From Fuscovulum ytuae (GTDB lineage: Bacteria; Pseudomonadota; Alphaproteobacteria; Rhodobacterales; Rhodobacteraceae), in the NCBI RefSeq assembly GCF_029953595.1, contig NZ_CP124535.1, forward strand, positions 3,207,001 to 3,271,000: a stretch of 64,000 nucleotides of DNA. The letters run 5' to 3'. Below the pieces are notes generated by a model. It was not told where the DNA came from and made no database searches. It saw nothing but the letters and a program-made list of their open reading frames with translations. Below are positions 63,973 to 64,000 of the stretch, piece by piece. The stretch's first letter is position 1, and each line of letters begins with the position of its first letter. A program made the translations under genes and the position numbers.

Positions 63973-64000
63973 GCGGCTGGACGGCGAAACGGTTCTGGCA
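63969..64000 (+). CDS. partial CDS, probable ATP12 family chaperone (5' end only)
   Basis: Only ten codons (MSGWTAKRFW) lie inside the window, starting at an ATGA overlap with the pseudouridine synthase stop. The W-x-x-K-R-F-W start is typical of bacterial ATP12-like F1-ATPase assembly chaperones, and this neighbourhood is known in Rhodobacteraceae. Ten residues are too few for certainty. Confidence 0.45.
   Translation, partial: MSGWTAKRFW

Overview
The window comes from a GC-rich alphaproteobacterium, most likely a member of the Rhodobacteraceae (order Rhodobacterales). The evidence is the gene order chvI-chvG-hprK-rapZ-EIIA-HPr divergent from pckA, tRNA-Trp next to secE-nusG, two copies of tuf, a zinc-free long S14, the HIG1-type twin-membrane protein beside a PduO-type cobalamin adenosyltransferase and ETF, and the protein sequences themselves. 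The species cannot be named from this sequence. No phage, IS transposase, rRNA or CRISPR array is visible.

Layout. 1-8.6 kb: a TauE/SafE exporter, PEP carboxykinase (pckA), and a divergent regulatory operon linking the ChvG/ChvI two-component system to HPr kinase, RapZ and a PTS of EIIA plus HPr, followed by an acyltransferase. 8.6-14.6 kb: 3-hydroxyacyl-CoA dehydrogenase, a DUF6473-like protein, ETF alpha/beta, cobalamin adenosyltransferase, a HIG1 protein, an SDR and an SH3 protein. 14.8-22 kb: parC, a DUF898 membrane protein coupled to an M48 protease, a cytochrome P450 and a lipoprotein. 22-59.4 kb: nearly all the translation and transcription machinery: tuf1, tRNA-Trp, secE, nusG, rplKA, rplJL, rpoBC, rpsL-rpsG-fusA-tuf2, the S10/spc/alpha ribosomal protein clusters, secY, adk, rpoA and rplQ. 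59.4-64 kb: a Deg/HtrA protease, rarA, crcB, an RluA-family pseudouridine synthase and the first codons of a probable ATP12 chaperone.

The ribosomal block is interrupted by non-ribosomal genes and terminators. A GT2 glycosyltransferase lies between rplA and rplJ. A rhamnosyltransferase-like gene and a DMT transporter lie between rpoC and rpsL. A 2-oxoglutarate/Fe(II) oxygenase lies between rplP (L16) and rpmC. The last is the most interesting gene here: in E. coli an unrelated 2OG oxygenase, YcfD, hydroxylates L16 at an arginine that is conserved in this L16. A dedicated ribosomal-protein hydroxylase is therefore a testable hypothesis.

The non-coding sequence also holds structure that ordinary annotation misses. 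There is an array of five perfect triloop hairpins (8435-8567), a dispersed family of GTAG-footed palindromes resembling REP elements, a four-arm inverted-repeat element between fusA and tuf2 that can fold in alternative ways, a 41-nt repeat built of 12-nt units found near both ends of the window, and paired GCGCAACC sites between pckA and chvI.
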